NCBI GenBank assembly: GCA_004558145.1
Contig: SFDQ01000001.1
Coordinates: 496,001-560,000, forward strand
From: Oscillospiraceae bacterium
Lineage (GTDB): Bacteria; Bacillota_A; Clostridia; Oscillospirales; Ruminococcaceae
Length of the DNA: 64,000 nt
Reading direction: 5' to 3'
Position 1 is the first letter of the stretch. Each line of letters begins with the position of its first letter. The translations under genes and the position numbers were made by a program. A model generated the notes under the pieces. The model ran no database searches, had not been told where the DNA came from, and worked only from the letters and a program-made list of their open reading frames with translations. This document shows positions 63,505 to 64,000 of this stretch, one piece after another.

Positions 63505-64000
63505 ATGAAAGCTGAACGACCCTATCCCGCTTATACCGTCACCCCCAAGGCCGAGGCCGCCATCCTGAAAGGCCACCCCTGGGTCTACGCCGATGAGATC
63601 ACCGCCGCCCCCGACACCGCCCCGGAAAACGGCGCGGTGGTGGACGTGCTCAGCCGCAAAGGGCGGTACCTGGGCAGCGGCCTGCTCAGCGAGGCCAGCA
63701 AGATACGGGTGCGGCTTTTGAGCCGCAACGCCAACGACCGCTTTGACGAGGATTTCTGGCGGCGGCGCATCGAGTACGCCTGGGCCTACCGCAAGGCCAT
63801 CTACCCGGCGGAGGACCTGCAGTGCTGCCGGGTGGTGTTCGGCGAGGCGGACAGCCTGCCCGGCGTGACGGTGGACCGCTTCGGGCCCATCCTGTCGGTG
63901 CAGATTCTCTCCTACGGCATGGAAAAGCGCAAGGAGCTGCTGGCCCGGCTTCTGGTGGAGACGCTGGCCGCCGACGGCCAGGTCATCGAGGGCGTTTTTC
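63505..64000 (+). CDS. rlmI: 23S rRNA (cytosine-C5)-methyltransferase, RlmI-like (partial)
   Basis: First 165 residues only; the gene runs off the window. N-terminal PUA domain (LKGHPWVYADEI, VVDVLSRKGRYLGSGLLSEASKIRVRLLS) and the start of the RlmI-type central region (GEADSLPGVTVDRFGPILSVQILS). The SAM-binding domain and catalytic Cys lie outside the window. The family methylates C1962 of 23S rRNA. GAGGGAG ribosome site. Confidence 0.92.
   Translation, partial: MKAERPYPAYTVTPKAEAAILKGHPWVYADEITAAPDTAPENGAVVDVLSRKGRYLGSGLLSEASKIRVRLLSRNANDRFDEDFWRRRIEYAWAYRKAIYPAEDLQCCRVVFGEADSLPGVTVDRFGPILSVQILSYGMEKRKELLARLLVETLAADGQVIEGVF

Overview
The window is GC-rich DNA from a Gram-positive gut-type clostridium, most likely a spore-forming member of the Oscillospiraceae/Ruminococcaceae. 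Evidence: a spoVAC-spoVAD-spoVAE operon, a SpoIID-domain protein, short regular intergenic gaps with strong GGAGG ribosome sites and TTGACA/TATAAT-type promoters, and a queT leader that matches the preQ1-III riboswitch, a class described from Faecalibacterium relatives. Nearly all genes are housekeeping. I see no prophage, no complete insertion sequence, no CRISPR array and no tRNA or rRNA gene.

Layout. 1-8.7 kb (minus strand, after the end of rpsT): an LCP cell-wall ligase, then the operon cysteine desulfurase - thiI - cinA - SpoIID-domain membrane protein. 8.8-10.5 kb: fhs. 10.6-15.3 kb (minus): spoVACDE and secA. 15.6-20.8 kb: hemolysin III, acetyltransferases, HAD phosphatase and queT (riboswitch controlled), a phosphofructokinase, an HD hydrolase. 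20.9-25.3 kb (minus): racemase - acetyltransferase - metG - tatD - small protein. 25.6-27.1 kb: acyltransferase and an XRE-AbrB regulator. 27.2-28.2 kb: no convincing gene, but a probable long structured RNA on the minus strand. 28.4-31.4 kb (minus): small membrane protein, DUF1934, murI, ddl. 31.5-35.2 kb (plus): rpmG-secE-nusG-rplK-rplA and rplJ-rplL with an L10 leader. 35.6-45 kb: GH13 glucosidase, a repeat array, pncB, dacF, a phosphoesterase, proS, acpP, dapF. 46-49.7 kb (minus): pgk-tpiA-gpmI. 49.9-52.3 kb: a tandem pair of membrane paralogs, an SPFH protein and NfeD. 53.2-55.7 kb: a metal-responsive arsR-HMA-P1B-ATPase operon. 55.8-60.4 kb: MATE exporter, small membrane protein and a 910-residue SUFU/TPR protein. 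60.5-64 kb: a membrane-anchored protein, nnrD, a ZIP transporter, a CYTH protein and the start of rlmI.

Four things stand out. (1) 27.16-28.23 kb looks like a minus-strand noncoding RNA of about 1.07 kb, with its own promoter, a strong terminator and many local helices. (2) The N-terminal ~240 residues of the SpoIID-domain protein align, almost without gaps, with the C-terminal half of CinA, which is encoded immediately upstream, but the catalytic motif is lost: a pseudo-CinA / transmembrane / SpoIID fusion. (3) A family of ~210-220 bp repeats at 37.3-37.9 and 52.6-53.2 kb keeps its flanks while the two arms of its central hairpin change together. (4) The queT leader carries the preQ1-III sequence signature. 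All statements come from reading sequence; no database search was run.
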